A stretch of DNA of 64,000 bases. Origin: Chryseobacterium piscicola (GTDB lineage Bacteria; Bacteroidota; Bacteroidia; Flavobacteriales; Weeksellaceae). The stretch covers positions 1 through 64,000 of the forward strand of contig NZ_FTOJ01000003.1 of the NCBI RefSeq assembly GCF_900156685.1, given 5' to 3'. This document shows positions 18,617 to 28,163 of the stretch, in pieces. The position numbers and the translations under genes are program-made. Each line of letters opens with the position of its first letter. Position 1 is the first letter of the stretch. Below the pieces are notes generated by a model. That model searched no databases, was not told the DNA's origin, and worked only from the letters and a program-made list of their open reading frames with translations.

Positions 18617-20110
18617 ATGATGACCAAATCTGGAAACAAAAAACTTCCCATTTATGCATTTTTTATTGCTCTCATTGTAAAAATATTTTTCCTCCTCACG
18701 CATCACATTCAGGAAGATGCTTTCATCACTTGGAGAGTTGCCCAAAATCTTTTAGACTATGGCGTGATAGGATTCAATGGAGAAACCAAGATTTCTGCGT
18801 CTACCACACATCTTTACGTTTTCGTATCTTATATTTTTAATTTTATTTTTGGCAAAGAAAATTTTATAGAGCCTTTATTAATTTTCAATTCTGTACTTTT
18901 TACTATAGGAACTGTTTTTTTGTCTCATCTTTTATTTAAAAATAATAAACATAAAGCGATTTTTATTGTTCTTTTCGGGTTATTGCCTCCTTCCATAAAA
19001 ATTTCAATTCTAGGAATGGAGTATGGAATCCTCTTTTTCCTGGAAATGGCTTTGCTATATTATGGTTTTAAAAAAGAGAAAAAATGGGCTTTGCTTATAA
19101 TTCCCGCCTTTATCATGTTCACTAGAATTGATACTGTCATTTTTCTTGGAATTACATTTTTAGTAGATTTAGTATGGACAAAAAAAATACGCTGGAATTA
19201 TATTTTTGGTGGAATTTTCGCACTTATCGTTTCGCTTTCATTCAATTGGTTTTATTTCGGCGAGGTGGTAAATAATACAATTGTTGCTAAAAAATTAAGA
19301 TACGACGGACAATTTAATCTAAAACAAAACTGGGAGTATTTTAATTTGAATTATGGCAATTTCTGGGGAATGATAAAGCTTCCTGCGGATTTTAATCCGT
19401 TTACGATTCTTATTGCTATTTTTGAGTTGCTCTGTTTTATCTATTTAATAAGACAAAAACAAAAGAGAAATTATTTCTTATGGATTATTTTTCTATTTGG
19501 CTGGACAAAGCAAATCATTTTTCTTTCTCAAAAAAGTCTTTTTGATTGGTATTATTGGGTTCCGCAGATACTTTTATTTGTTCCGGTTCTTATTTTTGTT
19601 TTGGAAATTAAAGAAAAAAGAAAACTTTGGCTCAGTTTGTTTGTCGTATTCTATATCATTCCAATGCTGGTATTTCAGGCAGTACATTCTATTGCCACAG
19701 GAAATGGTGAATGGAATTACCGCAGGAATATAGGTATTTATTTAAATATTTACGAAAAAGATAAAAAACAATGGATCTTCCTAGAGCCTGCAGGATATGT
19801 TCCTTATTTTTCAGGCTTAAAAACAATTGATGAAGTAGGATTGGTAGATAAAAATATTCAGAATGAAATTGTTAAAAACAAAGAAAATTATTGGATAAAC
19901 ACCGTTAAAAATAGAAAACCCAAATATCTTCTTTCTTACAAAAACCTTTTCGAAGATAAAAACCAGCAATTCTATCATCAAAATTATAAATTAATTAAAG
20001 AATTCAGAATAAAAGATCATCTTAAAAGTGATAACAAAATTCTTGAGAAAATTTATCGATTAAAACCGTCGGGAACTGATTACAATTTGTATGAAAAGAT
20101 TGATAAATAA
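18617..20110 (+). CDS. Polytopic membrane protein, probable GT-C glycosyltransferase
   Basis: A 497-residue protein with about ten hydrophobic helices and a soluble C-terminus. After the first helix the loop holds HHIQEDAFITWRVAQNLLDYG (residues 29-49), where the Glu-Asp pair stands at the place of the catalytic acidic motif of lipid-linked-sugar GT-C enzymes such as ArnT and PMT. It probably transfers a sugar from a polyprenyl carrier on the periplasmic side. It follows the DUF2723 gene but has its own promoter. The acceptor is unknown. A second ATG at 18620 is equally possible as the start. Confidence 0.7.
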   Translation: MMTKSGNKKLPIYAFFIALIVKIFFLLTHHIQEDAFITWRVAQNLLDYGVIGFNGETKISASTTHLYVFVSYIFNFIFGKENFIEPLLIFNSVLFTIGTVFLSHLLFKNNKHKAIFIVLFGLLPPSIKISILGMEYGILFFLEMALLYYGFKKEKKWALLIIPAFIMFTRIDTVIFLGITFLVDLVWTKKIRWNYIFGGIFALIVSLSFNWFYFGEVVNNTIVAKKLRYDGQFNLKQNWEYFNLNYGNFWGMIKLPADFNPFTILIAIFELLCFIYLIRQKQKRNYFLWIIFLFGWTKQIIFLSQKSLFDWYYWVPQILLFVPVLIFVLEIKEKRKLWLSLFVVFYIIPMLVFQAVHSIATGNGEWNYRRNIGIYLNIYEKDKKQWIFLEPAGYVPYFSGLKTIDEVGLVDKNIQNEIVKNKENYWINTVKNRKPKYLLSYKNLFEDKNQQFYHQNYKLIKEFRIKDHLKSDNKILEKIYRLKPSGTDYNLYEKIDK

Positions 20111-20235
20111 GTTTAGATATTTTTTTCTGAAATTTGATGAGAACTTTTTAAAAATAATTTAAAAAGTATGCAGTAAATCTTTTGTTAATCAGGTTTTTAT
20201 TGCTAAATTTACTTTCTTTAAATTTATTTTGCATA

Positions 20236-21093
20236 ATGACCCAGACAGGCGAATCAGATTCAGAAATAAAAAAAGTTGGATTTTACTTAAAGCCTCTTAC
20301 AGAGGTAATTGAAATCAACAAAAACTCCAGATTATTTACAAATCATCAGTATTTTGCCATCATTATTTCTGCCGATGAATTTACCCTAAAAACGGATGTG
20401 GGAGAAGCTGTTGTAAAACCCAAATCTGTAGTCTACGTGGGGCCAGGTAAAACATTTCATCTTCTGGGTGATGTTACAGAAAAATCTTTGTGTATTGTTT
20501 TTAGATCATGTTTTTACGAAAAAACACCTCAAGATAGTTTCTTTATTAATTCAAAATTGTTTTTCAATCACAAAGCCAATTTTTTTATCGTCCCTATTTG
20601 TGAAAACTGTTTCATGGAAAAACCTGCTTTAGCAAAAAGAGTAGAAGACTTTAAAATGAGATCTGAAGGTCTTTATGTTTCTGCAGCACACAATTTTATA
20701 GAGTCTCTTCTTTTGCATGCGTTTCTGTCTGTAGAACAAGATATAACTATAGATGATGAAAAATTTGAATTTGTATCTCTTGTCAATCGTTTCAGAGTAC
20801 TATTGCAGAGAGATTTCAAAGAGCATAAGAAAGTTTCTTATTACGCAGACGAACTCAGGATTCCTGCAAGAAAGCTTACCGAAATGACAGAGTACGTTTC
20901 TGGTAAAAAAGCAAAACAAATTATCATAGAAAAAATCATCAAAGAGTCTGAAAATGCTTTAAAGTTTTCATCGCAAACTATTTCAGAAATTTCTTACAAT
21001 CTTGGTTTTAACGATGAAGGAAACTTTACCAATTTTCTAAAAAAACATACCGGGAGAATACCGAGTGAAATGCGTGAGGTAACCTATAATTAA
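20236..21093 (+). CDS. AraC-family transcriptional regulator
   Basis: A 285-residue protein: an N-terminal cupin-like sensing region (DVGEAVVKPKSVVYVGPGKTFHLLGD, with conserved Gly-Pro-Gly and His) and a C-terminal double helix-turn-helix. The last repeat is ISEISYNLGFNDEGNFTNFLKKHTGRIPSEMR, the classic AraC signature. The open frame extends upstream to a TTG at 20182, but that stretch contains a promoter-like segment and codes for hydrophobic sequence, so I use the ATG at 20236. The DUF421 gene follows after 41 bp and may be its target or co-transcribed. The ligand is unknown. Confidence 0.85.
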   Translation: MTQTGESDSEIKKVGFYLKPLTEVIEINKNSRLFTNHQYFAIIISADEFTLKTDVGEAVVKPKSVVYVGPGKTFHLLGDVTEKSLCIVFRSCFYEKTPQDSFFINSKLFFNHKANFFIVPICENCFMEKPALAKRVEDFKMRSEGLYVSAAHNFIESLLLHAFLSVEQDITIDDEKFEFVSLVNRFRVLLQRDFKEHKKVSYYADELRIPARKLTEMTEYVSGKKAKQIIIEKIIKESENALKFSSQTISEISYNLGFNDEGNFTNFLKKHTGRIPSEMREVTYN

Positions 21094-21134
21094 TTATTTT
21101 AGCAAGCGTTTTTCTACCCTATTTTATTTAAATT

Positions 21135-21824
21135 ATGCAAATCAATTGGAAAGAACTTTGGATGGGAACCGAAAGCTGGGATTTTCTGTTTCAGGTCATC
21201 TTTCGTACTGCCGTAATGTTTTTTACCATAATTATTGGTATAAGAATTTTGGGCAAACGAGGGGTGAAGCAACTTTCTATTTTCGAATTGGTTGTTATTA
21301 TTGGTTTAGGCTCTGCAGCAGGAGATCCCATGTTTTATCGTGAGGTGGGTCTTTTGTCTTCTATTATTGTTTTTTCTGTCATTATATTTTTTTATTCATT
21401 AATAATATATCTTATAGGAAAATCAAAAAAAATTGAAATTCTTCTGGAGGGAAAACCCGTTTTGCTTATTCAAGATGGAATTTTTTCTATTGAAAATTTT
21501 AAAAAAGAAAATCTTGGAAGTGATGAATTTTTTGCTGAACTACGTTTGAAAAGTGTTTCTCATCTTGGCCAAATAGAATCTGCAATCGAGGAAACTTCTG
21601 GGGAAATTAGTATTTTTTATTATGAAGATAAAGATGTGAAATATGGTCTTCCTGTTATTTTAAATTCTTTAGATAAAGCAACGCCATTTTTTAATGAAAA
21701 TTGTCATTACTCCTGCACATTTTGTGGGTTTACCGAATTTAAAAATCAGCATTCAGAAAATTCTTGTAAAAATTGTAGCAGACATTATTGGGTAAAATCT
21801 AGCAATGTACAAAGAATTTCATAA
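21135..21824 (+). CDS. DUF421 (YetF-like) membrane protein with C-terminal zinc ribbon
   Basis: Three N-terminal membrane helices, with IRILGKRGVKQLSIFELVVIIGLGSAAGDP (about 37-65) carrying the family-typical GKR and FELV elements. The cytoplasmic DUF421 domain follows (ILLEGKPVLLIQDG...ELRLKSVSHLGQIESAIEETSGEIS). The last 40 residues add Cys190, Cys194, Cys197, Cys211 and Cys214, a CX3CX2C...CX2C set that looks like a zinc ribbon and is not part of ordinary YetF. The function is unknown; related proteins are linked to envelope stress and sporulation in Firmicutes. It lies in tandem with the AraC gene, 41 bp downstream. Confidence 0.85.
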   Translation: MQINWKELWMGTESWDFLFQVIFRTAVMFFTIIIGIRILGKRGVKQLSIFELVVIIGLGSAAGDPMFYREVGLLSSIIVFSVIIFFYSLIIYLIGKSKKIEILLEGKPVLLIQDGIFSIENFKKENLGSDEFFAELRLKSVSHLGQIESAIEETSGEISIFYYEDKDVKYGLPVILNSLDKATPFFNENCHYSCTFCGFTEFKNQHSENSCKNCSRHYWVKSSNVQRIS

Positions 21825-21853
21825 AAAAATCTGCAAAAAAAATTGCAGATTTA
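21824..21853. terminator. Bidirectional terminator between convergent genes
   Basis: AAATCTGCAA pairs with TTGCAGATTT around an A-rich loop, with seven A residues on the left. It serves mainly the minus-strand gene at 21878 and weakly the DUF421 gene. Confidence 0.65.
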
Positions 21854-21877
21854 GATGTATTTCTGATCGTATTTACT

Positions 21878-22294
21878 TTATGAAATTGCTCGAGTTTCTT
21901 TTTTTAGTCCAGAGAAAATAGATTTCCCAAGAAGACTAGAAAAAATATTTTGTACTTCGTGTATGTACTTGCATTTTACAGAGTTACCATATATTTTAAG
22001 ACCTTCTACAATCTTTTTAGTATTTAAATCAAAATCGTATTTCATGAAATGTTCGGGTCTTTCATAACGTATTCTTTGTTCAGAACTGTATGTTTTTGAG
22101 AATCCTAACTTCTGTAGCCAATCTTCATCTATTAATATAGGCTTTATGGCTTCTGCAGAAACCGTAAACATTTCAGTATCATTCTCTATTTTTACTTGAT
22201 ATTGATTTTCCGTAGGTTGCAAAATTTCTTTTACAGTATAAATATGATTTTCATATTCTACCAGATTTTTAATTTTTAGATCAGTAATATTCAT
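21878..22294 (-). CDS. Conserved Bacteroidota hypothetical protein
   Basis: A 138-residue soluble protein without signal peptide. It begins with an SH3-like beta segment (MNITDLKIKNLVEYENHIYTV), has DEDWLQKLGF in the middle, and ends with KYIHEVQNIFSSLLGKSIF. This resembles the large family of short Bacteroidota proteins with a VHQLQNLYFALTG-like end, often found near phage or host-defence genes, but their function is not known. It stands alone between the DUF421 gene and the carotenoid operon. Confidence 0.65.
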   Translation of the reverse strand: MNITDLKIKNLVEYENHIYTVKEILQPTENQYQVKIENDTEMFTVSAEAIKPILIDEDWLQKLGFSKTYSSEQRIRYERPEHFMKYDFDLNTKKIVEGLKIYGNSVKCKYIHEVQNIFSSLLGKSIFSGLKKETRAIS

Positions 22295-22408
22295 AATAAT
22301 TCTAGTATTAATGGTGTATGTAAAAGATCTTACAAATTATATGCCCCAAATACTAATTGTGTGGTATCAATTGAAAATTTAATGACCTTTTAATTTCATT
22401 TAAAATTT

Positions 22409-23698
22409 TTACAAGTCTTTCACTGCTTTTTTATAAACTTCCAAAGCTCTTAGTCTAGCAAACTTGTGCTCAACTATTGGAGGATTGTTTTCGTTTTTCG
22501 GCAGCCATTTATTGATGTACTTGTATTCTTTATCAAATTTTTTCTGTTGCTCTTCTGGATTGAAGATTCTGAAGTAAGGTGCGGCATCACAACCGCAACC
22601 TGCCGCCCATTGCCAGTTTCCGTTGTTAGAGGATAAGTCGTAGTCTAACAATTTTTCTGCAAAATAAGCTTCACCCCATCGCCAATCTATCAAAAGGTGT
22701 TTTGTAAGAAAACTTGCTACTACCATTCTTACCCTGTTGTGCATGAAACCTGTTTCGTTAAGTTCTCGTATTCCTGCGTCCACAAGAGGATATCCTGTTT
22801 TTCCTTCGCACCAAATTTTAAAATCTTTTTCGTTATTTCTCCATTCAATATTCTCATATTTTTCCTTAAAACTACGGTTTACAACTTTTGGATAATGATA
22901 AAGGATTTGCGTGAAAAACTCTCTCCAAATCAACTCATTGAGCCAGGTTTCATTATATTCTGAGGCAAATTGCACACATTTTCTTACAGAAATAGTTCCG
23001 AAACGAAGGGCTACGCCAAGACGTGTTGTTGCATCTAATGCTGGGAAATCTCTGGTTTTATTGTAGTTTTCTATTAATTCTTTTGAAAGTTCTGGATTTT
23101 TAAATTCTATTTCCGTTTTTTCAAATCCTATTTCTTTTAAACTTAAAACCTGATAAGTGTTATTTTTATATAAATTGGAATAGTTATTTTTTTCGTCTTT
23201 AATTTTTTCTAATTTAAAAGCTTCTTTCCATTTTTTAGAGTAGGGCGTATAAACGGTGTAAGGTAAACCATCATTTTTTACAATTTCATCATTTTCAAAT
23301 ATAACTTGGTCTTTGAAATTAAAAACTTCTATATTGTTTTTTTCTAAAAAATTTTTTATTTCATCATCTCGTTTTATTGTATTTGGCTCATAATCTCTGT
23401 TATAAAAAACAGCTTCCACATCAAATTCTTCAATTATTTGTTTGAATGCATCAATTGGTTTTTCGAAGTAGGTTTTTAATGAGCTTCCATGTTTTTTCAA
23501 ATCATCATCAATTGATTCTAATGCTTGATGAAAATAATCTACTCTTTTGTCTTTTTTATCAGTGAGTTTAGAGAGAATTTCTTTATCAAAAATAAAAATA
23601 GAAAGTACGTTTTCTTTTTGTTTTAAAGCTTGGGTAAGCGCAGTATTATCATCTAAACGAAGATCTCGCCTAAACCAAAATATATTTATTTTGCTCAT
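22409..23698 (-). CDS. phr: Deoxyribodipyrimidine photolyase (cryptochrome/photolyase family)
   Basis: A light-driven repair enzyme for pyrimidine dimers, 429 residues. The N-terminal antenna domain starts INIFWFRRDLRLDDNTAL. The FAD-binding domain has RDFPALDATTRLGVALRFGTISVR, WLNELIWREFF, GYPLVDAGIRELNETGFMHNRVRM and a C-terminal LSSNNGNWQWAAGCGCDAAPYFRIFNP that contains the conserved Asn and Trp residues. It is the last gene of the carotenoid operon; its ATG lies 29 bp inside the lycopene cyclase gene. Co-expression of a photolyase with pigments suggests joint protection against light. Confidence 0.92.
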   Translation of the reverse strand: MSKINIFWFRRDLRLDDNTALTQALKQKENVLSIFIFDKEILSKLTDKKDKRVDYFHQALESIDDDLKKHGSSLKTYFEKPIDAFKQIIEEFDVEAVFYNRDYEPNTIKRDDEIKNFLEKNNIEVFNFKDQVIFENDEIVKNDGLPYTVYTPYSKKWKEAFKLEKIKDEKNNYSNLYKNNTYQVLSLKEIGFEKTEIEFKNPELSKELIENYNKTRDFPALDATTRLGVALRFGTISVRKCVQFASEYNETWLNELIWREFFTQILYHYPKVVNRSFKEKYENIEWRNNEKDFKIWCEGKTGYPLVDAGIRELNETGFMHNRVRMVVASFLTKHLLIDWRWGEAYFAEKLLDYDLSSNNGNWQWAAGCGCDAAPYFRIFNPEEQQKKFDKEYKYINKWLPKNENNPPIVEHKFARLRALEVYKKAVKDL

Positions 23699-24377
23699 AT
23701 TTTTTAAATTTTAAAAAGAAGAAAAGATTCCATAAAATCATTTCAAAACCGTAAAAAAAATCTTCAACAGGAATGGTTAGAATTCTGAAACCCATAAATT
23801 CATCCGGATTGTAATTCACAACAGGAGAGGGAAGCCCAGTTCCTGTTAGCAATCCATTAACCAATAAAAATCCGGGGCTGAGTAAAATATAAATTACTAA
23901 AGCTTTTCCTAGCCAATCGGCTTTCAGAATACTTTTTAGAACTATAATACTCAATGCACACGTTGTAAATGCGGTAAATGTATACAATTGTTGATTGTAA
24001 TAAACTGCAAATCCTGTGAATATTAAAACAAGACTGTATAAGAGATAATTTTCAAACTTTTTAATCCATTGAAAATCGAAAAACTTATCAAGGCAAAAAT
24101 AAGTAAAAACACAAGAAAACGGGATGCATATAAAGAATAGAATTTCTTCAATTGGAAGGTTGTAAACAAGCATACCAATGGTATATTGATGATCAAACCA
24201 CCAAACTTTTTCTGCAGTGAAAATCATGTCCCAAACTATGAAAAATAATGCCACAAAAAGTGATGCTGCAATAAATGATCTGAAATACCTGTTGAATTTA
24301 ATCTTAGGATGAAATGAAAAAGCAAAACAGATGATTACTGTAAATAAATTGATTAGCAAATAGGTAAACTGCATCAT
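23670..24377 (-). CDS. Lycopene beta-cyclase (heterodimer-type fused domains, CrtYcd/CrtYB-like)
   Basis: A 235-residue polytopic membrane protein with about seven helices. It carries the two lycopene cyclase domain signatures LPIEEILFF (about 74-82) and IPVEDFFYGFE (about 204-214), each with acidic residues. The enzyme closes both ends of lycopene to make beta-carotene. Translation is coupled on both sides: a 4-bp overlap with crtZ (24374-24377) and a 29-bp overlap with the photolyase gene. It comes from the fungal/CrtYcd-type cyclase group, not the FAD-dependent CrtY group. Confidence 0.88.
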   Translation of the reverse strand: MMQFTYLLINLFTVIICFAFSFHPKIKFNRYFRSFIAASLFVALFFIVWDMIFTAEKVWWFDHQYTIGMLVYNLPIEEILFFICIPFSCVFTYFCLDKFFDFQWIKKFENYLLYSLVLIFTGFAVYYNQQLYTFTAFTTCALSIIVLKSILKADWLGKALVIYILLSPGFLLVNGLLTGTGLPSPVVNYNPDEFMGFRILTIPVEDFFYGFEMILWNLFFFLKFKKYEQNKYILV

Positions 24378-24835
24378 AAATTTTTATCTTTTTTAAAATA
24401 CATTTTAAAATATTTTATAGGAACCCAAAGAAATCCGAAACATTCTCCATATTCTTTTCCGGTATGTTTGTGATGTTGTTTGTGTGCTCTTCTGATAGAA
24501 AGGAGATAAGGATTTTGTGTATTTCGTAAAATCTTGAAACGCTGATGAATAAAGATATCATGAACAAAAAAGTAGGCCATTCCGTAAATTGAAATTCCCA
24601 ATGCAATGTAAAAATATTCGTTGAAACCATTGATGGTTCCAAAATACATCAAAACGATGGTAGGGACAGCAAAAATGAGAAAAAAATAATCGTTACATTC
24701 TATATGTCCTTCGTTAGAATGGTCATGATGGTCTCTATGCAAAAACCACATGAATCCGTGCATTACATATTTGTGAATGCACCAGGTCATGCCTTCCATG
24801 ATAAAAAAAGTGGTAATAACAATCAGAAAATTCAT
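24374..24835 (-). CDS. crtZ: Beta-carotene hydroxylase
   Basis: A 153-residue membrane di-iron hydroxylase of the fatty-acid-hydroxylase/sterol-desaturase superfamily. Four His clusters are visible: H21-x4-H26, H33-RD-HH-D-H, HDIFIHQRF and RAHKQHHKHTG. It converts beta-carotene to zeaxanthin through cryptoxanthin. It overlaps its neighbours on both sides by 4 bp (ATGA), so it is tightly translated with the cyclase and the SRPBCC gene. Confidence 0.9.
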   Translation of the reverse strand: MNFLIVITTFFIMEGMTWCIHKYVMHGFMWFLHRDHHDHSNEGHIECNDYFFLIFAVPTIVLMYFGTINGFNEYFYIALGISIYGMAYFFVHDIFIHQRFKILRNTQNPYLLSIRRAHKQHHKHTGKEYGECFGFLWVPIKYFKMYFKKDKNL

Positions 24836-25293
24836 TTTTTATTAAATTTAGATTCCAAAATAGAGTTACGATAGTTGAAAATATTTTCAAGTTTATTTTT
24901 AACTAAAATTTTGTGTGCAAGCTCTCCCAAAATCCCCAACGGAAGTTCATAATTTACAGTATCTGTCATTAAAACACCATTTTCATTTTCTACAAATTCA
25001 TGATGATGGTTCCAAAGTTTGAATGGGCCTTTTTTCTGAAAATCTGTAAAGCTTTTTTCTTTTTCTACCTGCGTAATTTCTGTTTGCCATCTTAGTTTTA
25101 GACCAAATAATGGCGAAACATAATAATCTATGAGCATTCCTTTATAGATTTCTTCATCTTTAAGATCCGTTAATACAACAAATTTCATATCATTAGGAGT
25201 AATCTCAGTAAGATTTTTTGCTGACGAAAAGAACTTCCAAGCCGTTGAAAGATCACAATGTAGTTGCTGTGTGCGTTGTAGAGTATGTATCAT
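24832..25293 (-). CDS. SRPBCC-family lipid-binding-like protein of the carotenoid operon
   Basis: A 153-residue START/SRPBCC fold: MIHTLQRTQQLHCDLSTAWKFFSSAKNLTEITPNDMKF at the start, ending with LPLGILGELAHKILVKNKLENIFNYR. Such proteins have a deep hydrophobic pocket and are often called polyketide cyclase or cell-division inhibitor-like without direct evidence. Its place between crtB and crtZ makes a role in handling carotenoid intermediates plausible, but this is an inference. It overlaps crtZ by 4 bp and follows crtB by 9 bp. Confidence 0.8.
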   Translation of the reverse strand: MIHTLQRTQQLHCDLSTAWKFFSSAKNLTEITPNDMKFVVLTDLKDEEIYKGMLIDYYVSPLFGLKLRWQTEITQVEKEKSFTDFQKKGPFKLWNHHHEFVENENGVLMTDTVNYELPLGILGELAHKILVKNKLENIFNYRNSILESKFNKK

Positions 25294-25302
25294 AGTTTAA
25301 GA

Positions 25303-26139
25303 TTAAATAAGAGCAATTTTATACTGTACATAGCTGCTCATCATTAGAGAAAATTTTCTGCTGTTTGAGATTCTTATTCTTTTCTTTAAGATTACTTTTG
25401 CAGGAGTTTTTTTTATTTTATTAAATAAAGAAATATAATATCTGTAGGCAAGGTAAACCCCAAATTTAGAGGATTTTGGTAACATTCTGATGCCTTCTAA
25501 TGCGCATTTAAACTCTTCGCTAATGTCTTTTTCAATTTGGCTTTTTTCCTTGGCATCAAAGTTGAGGATATTTACACCAGGAAAATAAGTTCTTCCCAAA
25601 ACTTCAAAATCATCATTTAAATCTCTTAAAAAATTTACTTTTTGGAATGCAGAACCAAGCTTCATAGCGAAAGGTTTTAGCTTTTCAAAAACTTCTTTAT
25701 CTCCATTCACAAAAACATGAAGACACATCAATCCAACTACTTCTGCAGATCCTAGAATATATTCTTTATAAAGATCAGAATTATAATCAATTTTATAAAG
25801 ATCCATTTCCATGCTTTTCAAAAACTGTGAAATTAAGTTTTTATCAATGTTATATTTAAAAACCGTCTGCTGAAATGATTGTAAAATAGGATTAAGTGAA
25901 ATTTTTTCTGCCAAAGCTTCCTCAGTCTGAATTCTGAATCTGCTGAGCAAAACGTCTTTATCATACCCATGGAAACTATCAACTATTTCGTCTGCAAGTC
26001 TTACATAGCCGTAAATAGCGTAAATAGCGTCTCTTATTTTAGGAGAAAGTGCCAAAATTCCTAGAGAAAAACTTGTGCTGTATTTCTGTGTGGTTTGTTT
26101 ACTGATCTGAAAGGAAAGATCATCATACTTTTGTTTCAT
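25303..26139 (-). CDS. crtB: Phytoene synthase
   Basis: A 278-residue prenyl-synthase-fold enzyme that joins two geranylgeranyl diphosphates to phytoene. The two Asp-rich motifs are YVRLADEIVDSF (DEIVD) and NFLRDLNDDFEVLGRTYFP (DLNDD). SFSLGILALSPKIRDAIYAIYGY is the typical N-terminal block. I chose the ATG at 26139, which leaves 10 bp after the crtI stop; the ATG at 26175 would overlap crtI and add 12 residues with no family match. It is the second gene of the operon. Confidence 0.9.
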   Translation of the reverse strand: MKQKYDDLSFQISKQTTQKYSTSFSLGILALSPKIRDAIYAIYGYVRLADEIVDSFHGYDKDVLLSRFRIQTEEALAEKISLNPILQSFQQTVFKYNIDKNLISQFLKSMEMDLYKIDYNSDLYKEYILGSAEVVGLMCLHVFVNGDKEVFEKLKPFAMKLGSAFQKVNFLRDLNDDFEVLGRTYFPGVNILNFDAKEKSQIEKDISEEFKCALEGIRMLPKSSKFGVYLAYRYYISLFNKIKKTPAKVILKKRIRISNSRKFSLMMSSYVQYKIALI

Positions 26140-26149
26140 AGTTATTATA

Positions 26150-27613
26150 TTAAAGTGTGGCTTGATAAGCTGCAATTTTCCCAGAGATAATAGACGGCGG
26201 AACTCCTGGTCCAGGAACTGTAAGTTGGCCGGTGTAGAAGAGATTTTTTATTTTTTTGTTTCTTAAAGATGGTTTTAAAACTGCTGTTTGGCTCAAAGTA
26301 TTGGCTAAACCGTAAGCGTTGCCTTCATAAGCGTTATAATCTTGTATAAAATTATCTAAACAATAGCTTTTTTTATAAATTATCTTTTGTGCTAAATTTT
26401 CTGTGCCGGTATGTTTTTCTAGTCTTTCAATCATTTCGGCGAAATATTTTTCTCTCATTACCTCAGAATCTTCTATTCCTGTGGCAATCGGCATCAACAA
26501 AAATACATTCTCGCAACCCTCAGGAGCTACTTTATCATCAGTTTTTGATGGGCAACAAGCGTAAAACAAAGGCTGAGAAGGCCATTTTTTATCTTTATAA
26601 ATTTCGTCTGTATGTAAATCTAGGTCATTTTCAAAAAATAACGTGTGATGTTTAATATTTAATTTTTCTTTAATACCTAAATAAAAAATCAAACAAGATG
26701 GAGCAAAAGTTTTTGATTTCCAATATTCTGAGCTGTAATTTTTGGCATCTTTATTTAAAAGTTTAGAATCGGTATGGTGATAATCGCAGGAAGCAATAAC
26801 GCTGTCGAATTCAATTTCTTCTCCGTTTACGATGATGGATTTTACCTTACCGTTCTCATCATTAATTTTTTCTACGGGAGAATTATTGTGAAATTTCACA
26901 TCTAAATCTTTACAAATGCTTATCATGCCATCTATAATTTTATAAAAACCTCCCAAAGGATAGTAGGTTCCCAGCTTGTAACCGCCATAATTCATCAAAC
27001 TGTATAAAGCAGGAATCTTTGAAGGAGATGCTCCCAAAAAAATTACCGGAAATTCCATCAAAGTTTGTAATTTTTTATTTTTAAAATATTGGCCAACAAA
27101 ACTTCTAAAGTCTGAGAGAAGATTTAATTTAAAAGCACTTTTTAAAATTTTCAAAGAGAAAAATTCTGTCCAAGAAAAGCATGGTTTATTTACAAAATCC
27201 TTCATTCCTACCTCATACTTATATTTGGCATCTTCCATGAATTTTTCAAGCATATTTCCTGATCCAGGTTCTAAAGTTTCGAAAAGTGTTTTCATCTCTT
27301 CAAAATCTTGGGGCAGATCTATATTGCTGTCTGAAAAAACCATTTCAAATTGCGGGTTTAGAGAAATAAGTTCATAAAAATCTGAGGTTTTTCTACCAAA
27401 ATCTGCAAAATAAGAGTCGAAAATATCGGGCATCCAATACCAGCTTGGTCCCATATCAAAAACAAACCCGTTTTCTGTTGTAAATTGTCTGGCTCTACCA
27501 CCAAAACTGCTGTTTTTTTCGAATACATGTACATCGTGACCATTTTTTGCGGCGTAGGATGCAGCAGAGAGTCCCGAAAACCCAGACCCAATTACAGCAA
27601 TTTTTCTTTTCAT
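26150..27613 (-). CDS. crtI: Phytoene desaturase
   Basis: A 487-residue FAD-dependent enzyme that desaturates phytoene to lycopene. The dinucleotide-binding start is IAVIGSGFSGLSAASYAAKNGHDVHVFEKN, followed by FGGRARQF. The C-terminal FAD motif includes LFYTGQLTVPGPGVPPSIISGKIAA. It is the first gene of a six-gene operon (crtI-crtB-SRPBCC-crtZ-cyclase-photolyase), divergent from a TetR-type regulator about 550 bp away. Confidence 0.93.
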   Translation of the reverse strand: MKRKIAVIGSGFSGLSAASYAAKNGHDVHVFEKNSSFGGRARQFTTENGFVFDMGPSWYWMPDIFDSYFADFGRKTSDFYELISLNPQFEMVFSDSNIDLPQDFEEMKTLFETLEPGSGNMLEKFMEDAKYKYEVGMKDFVNKPCFSWTEFFSLKILKSAFKLNLLSDFRSFVGQYFKNKKLQTLMEFPVIFLGASPSKIPALYSLMNYGGYKLGTYYPLGGFYKIIDGMISICKDLDVKFHNNSPVEKINDENGKVKSIIVNGEEIEFDSVIASCDYHHTDSKLLNKDAKNYSSEYWKSKTFAPSCLIFYLGIKEKLNIKHHTLFFENDLDLHTDEIYKDKKWPSQPLFYACCPSKTDDKVAPEGCENVFLLMPIATGIEDSEVMREKYFAEMIERLEKHTGTENLAQKIIYKKSYCLDNFIQDYNAYEGNAYGLANTLSQTAVLKPSLRNKKIKNLFYTGQLTVPGPGVPPSIISGKIAAYQATL

Positions 27614-28163
27614 AGTAATTATTGTTTTTTTCTCAATTTTACAGCTTCAATATTTCTGCCAAAATCATTATTTATAAGGTTTTTTACCTAAATAATTCGT
27701 TAAAGATAAATTTTTATCAAAAAAGTGATACCACATTCAACTTTTTTATATCTTTACAACCACTATTTCAATTTCTGATACCTCTTTTGGAACAGATTTT
27801 GGATAAAACACTAAGCCAACCTCAAAATATTTTATTAGCATTTTTAACACAAAAAATATTAATTTAACTACTATAAAAACAGAGGATTTATTTTTTAATT
27901 GGTAATTTCAGATTTCTTCAACGTAAAAGATACAGTTATCATTTATTGAATGTTAAACTTTTGTTTAAAATTTAGTTCAATATGGTTATATTTTCAGCAC
28001 TTTAGGTGTTTTAACTTTATTAAATTAAAAATGATTAAATTTTCAAAACACAAATTGCTCGAATTTAAATTAATATATAGATCGAAAATTAAATAATTCA
28101 TAAATATTCAGTTTAAGTTCAAGTAAAAAATATCAATTGCACATTGCAGAAATAATAAAAAAA
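27614..28163. other. Divergent control region between the carotenoid operon and tetR
   Basis: There is no credible gene. On the minus strand a possible crtI promoter is TTG (27660-27662), an 18-nt spacer and TAAAATTG (27634-27641), one base off consensus. A dyad TTAAAC-TTTT-GTTTAA at 27953-27968 sits inside a wider TTGAA...TTCAA frame (27946-27980) and is a possible repressor site. The plus-strand frame at 27622-27867 has no recognisable start or protein character. Confidence 0.4.

Noticed and set aside
27622..27867. 81-codon plus-strand frame in the crtI-tetR gap
   Set aside because: AT-driven composition (Phe/Leu/Ile/Lys), no promoter and no family character.
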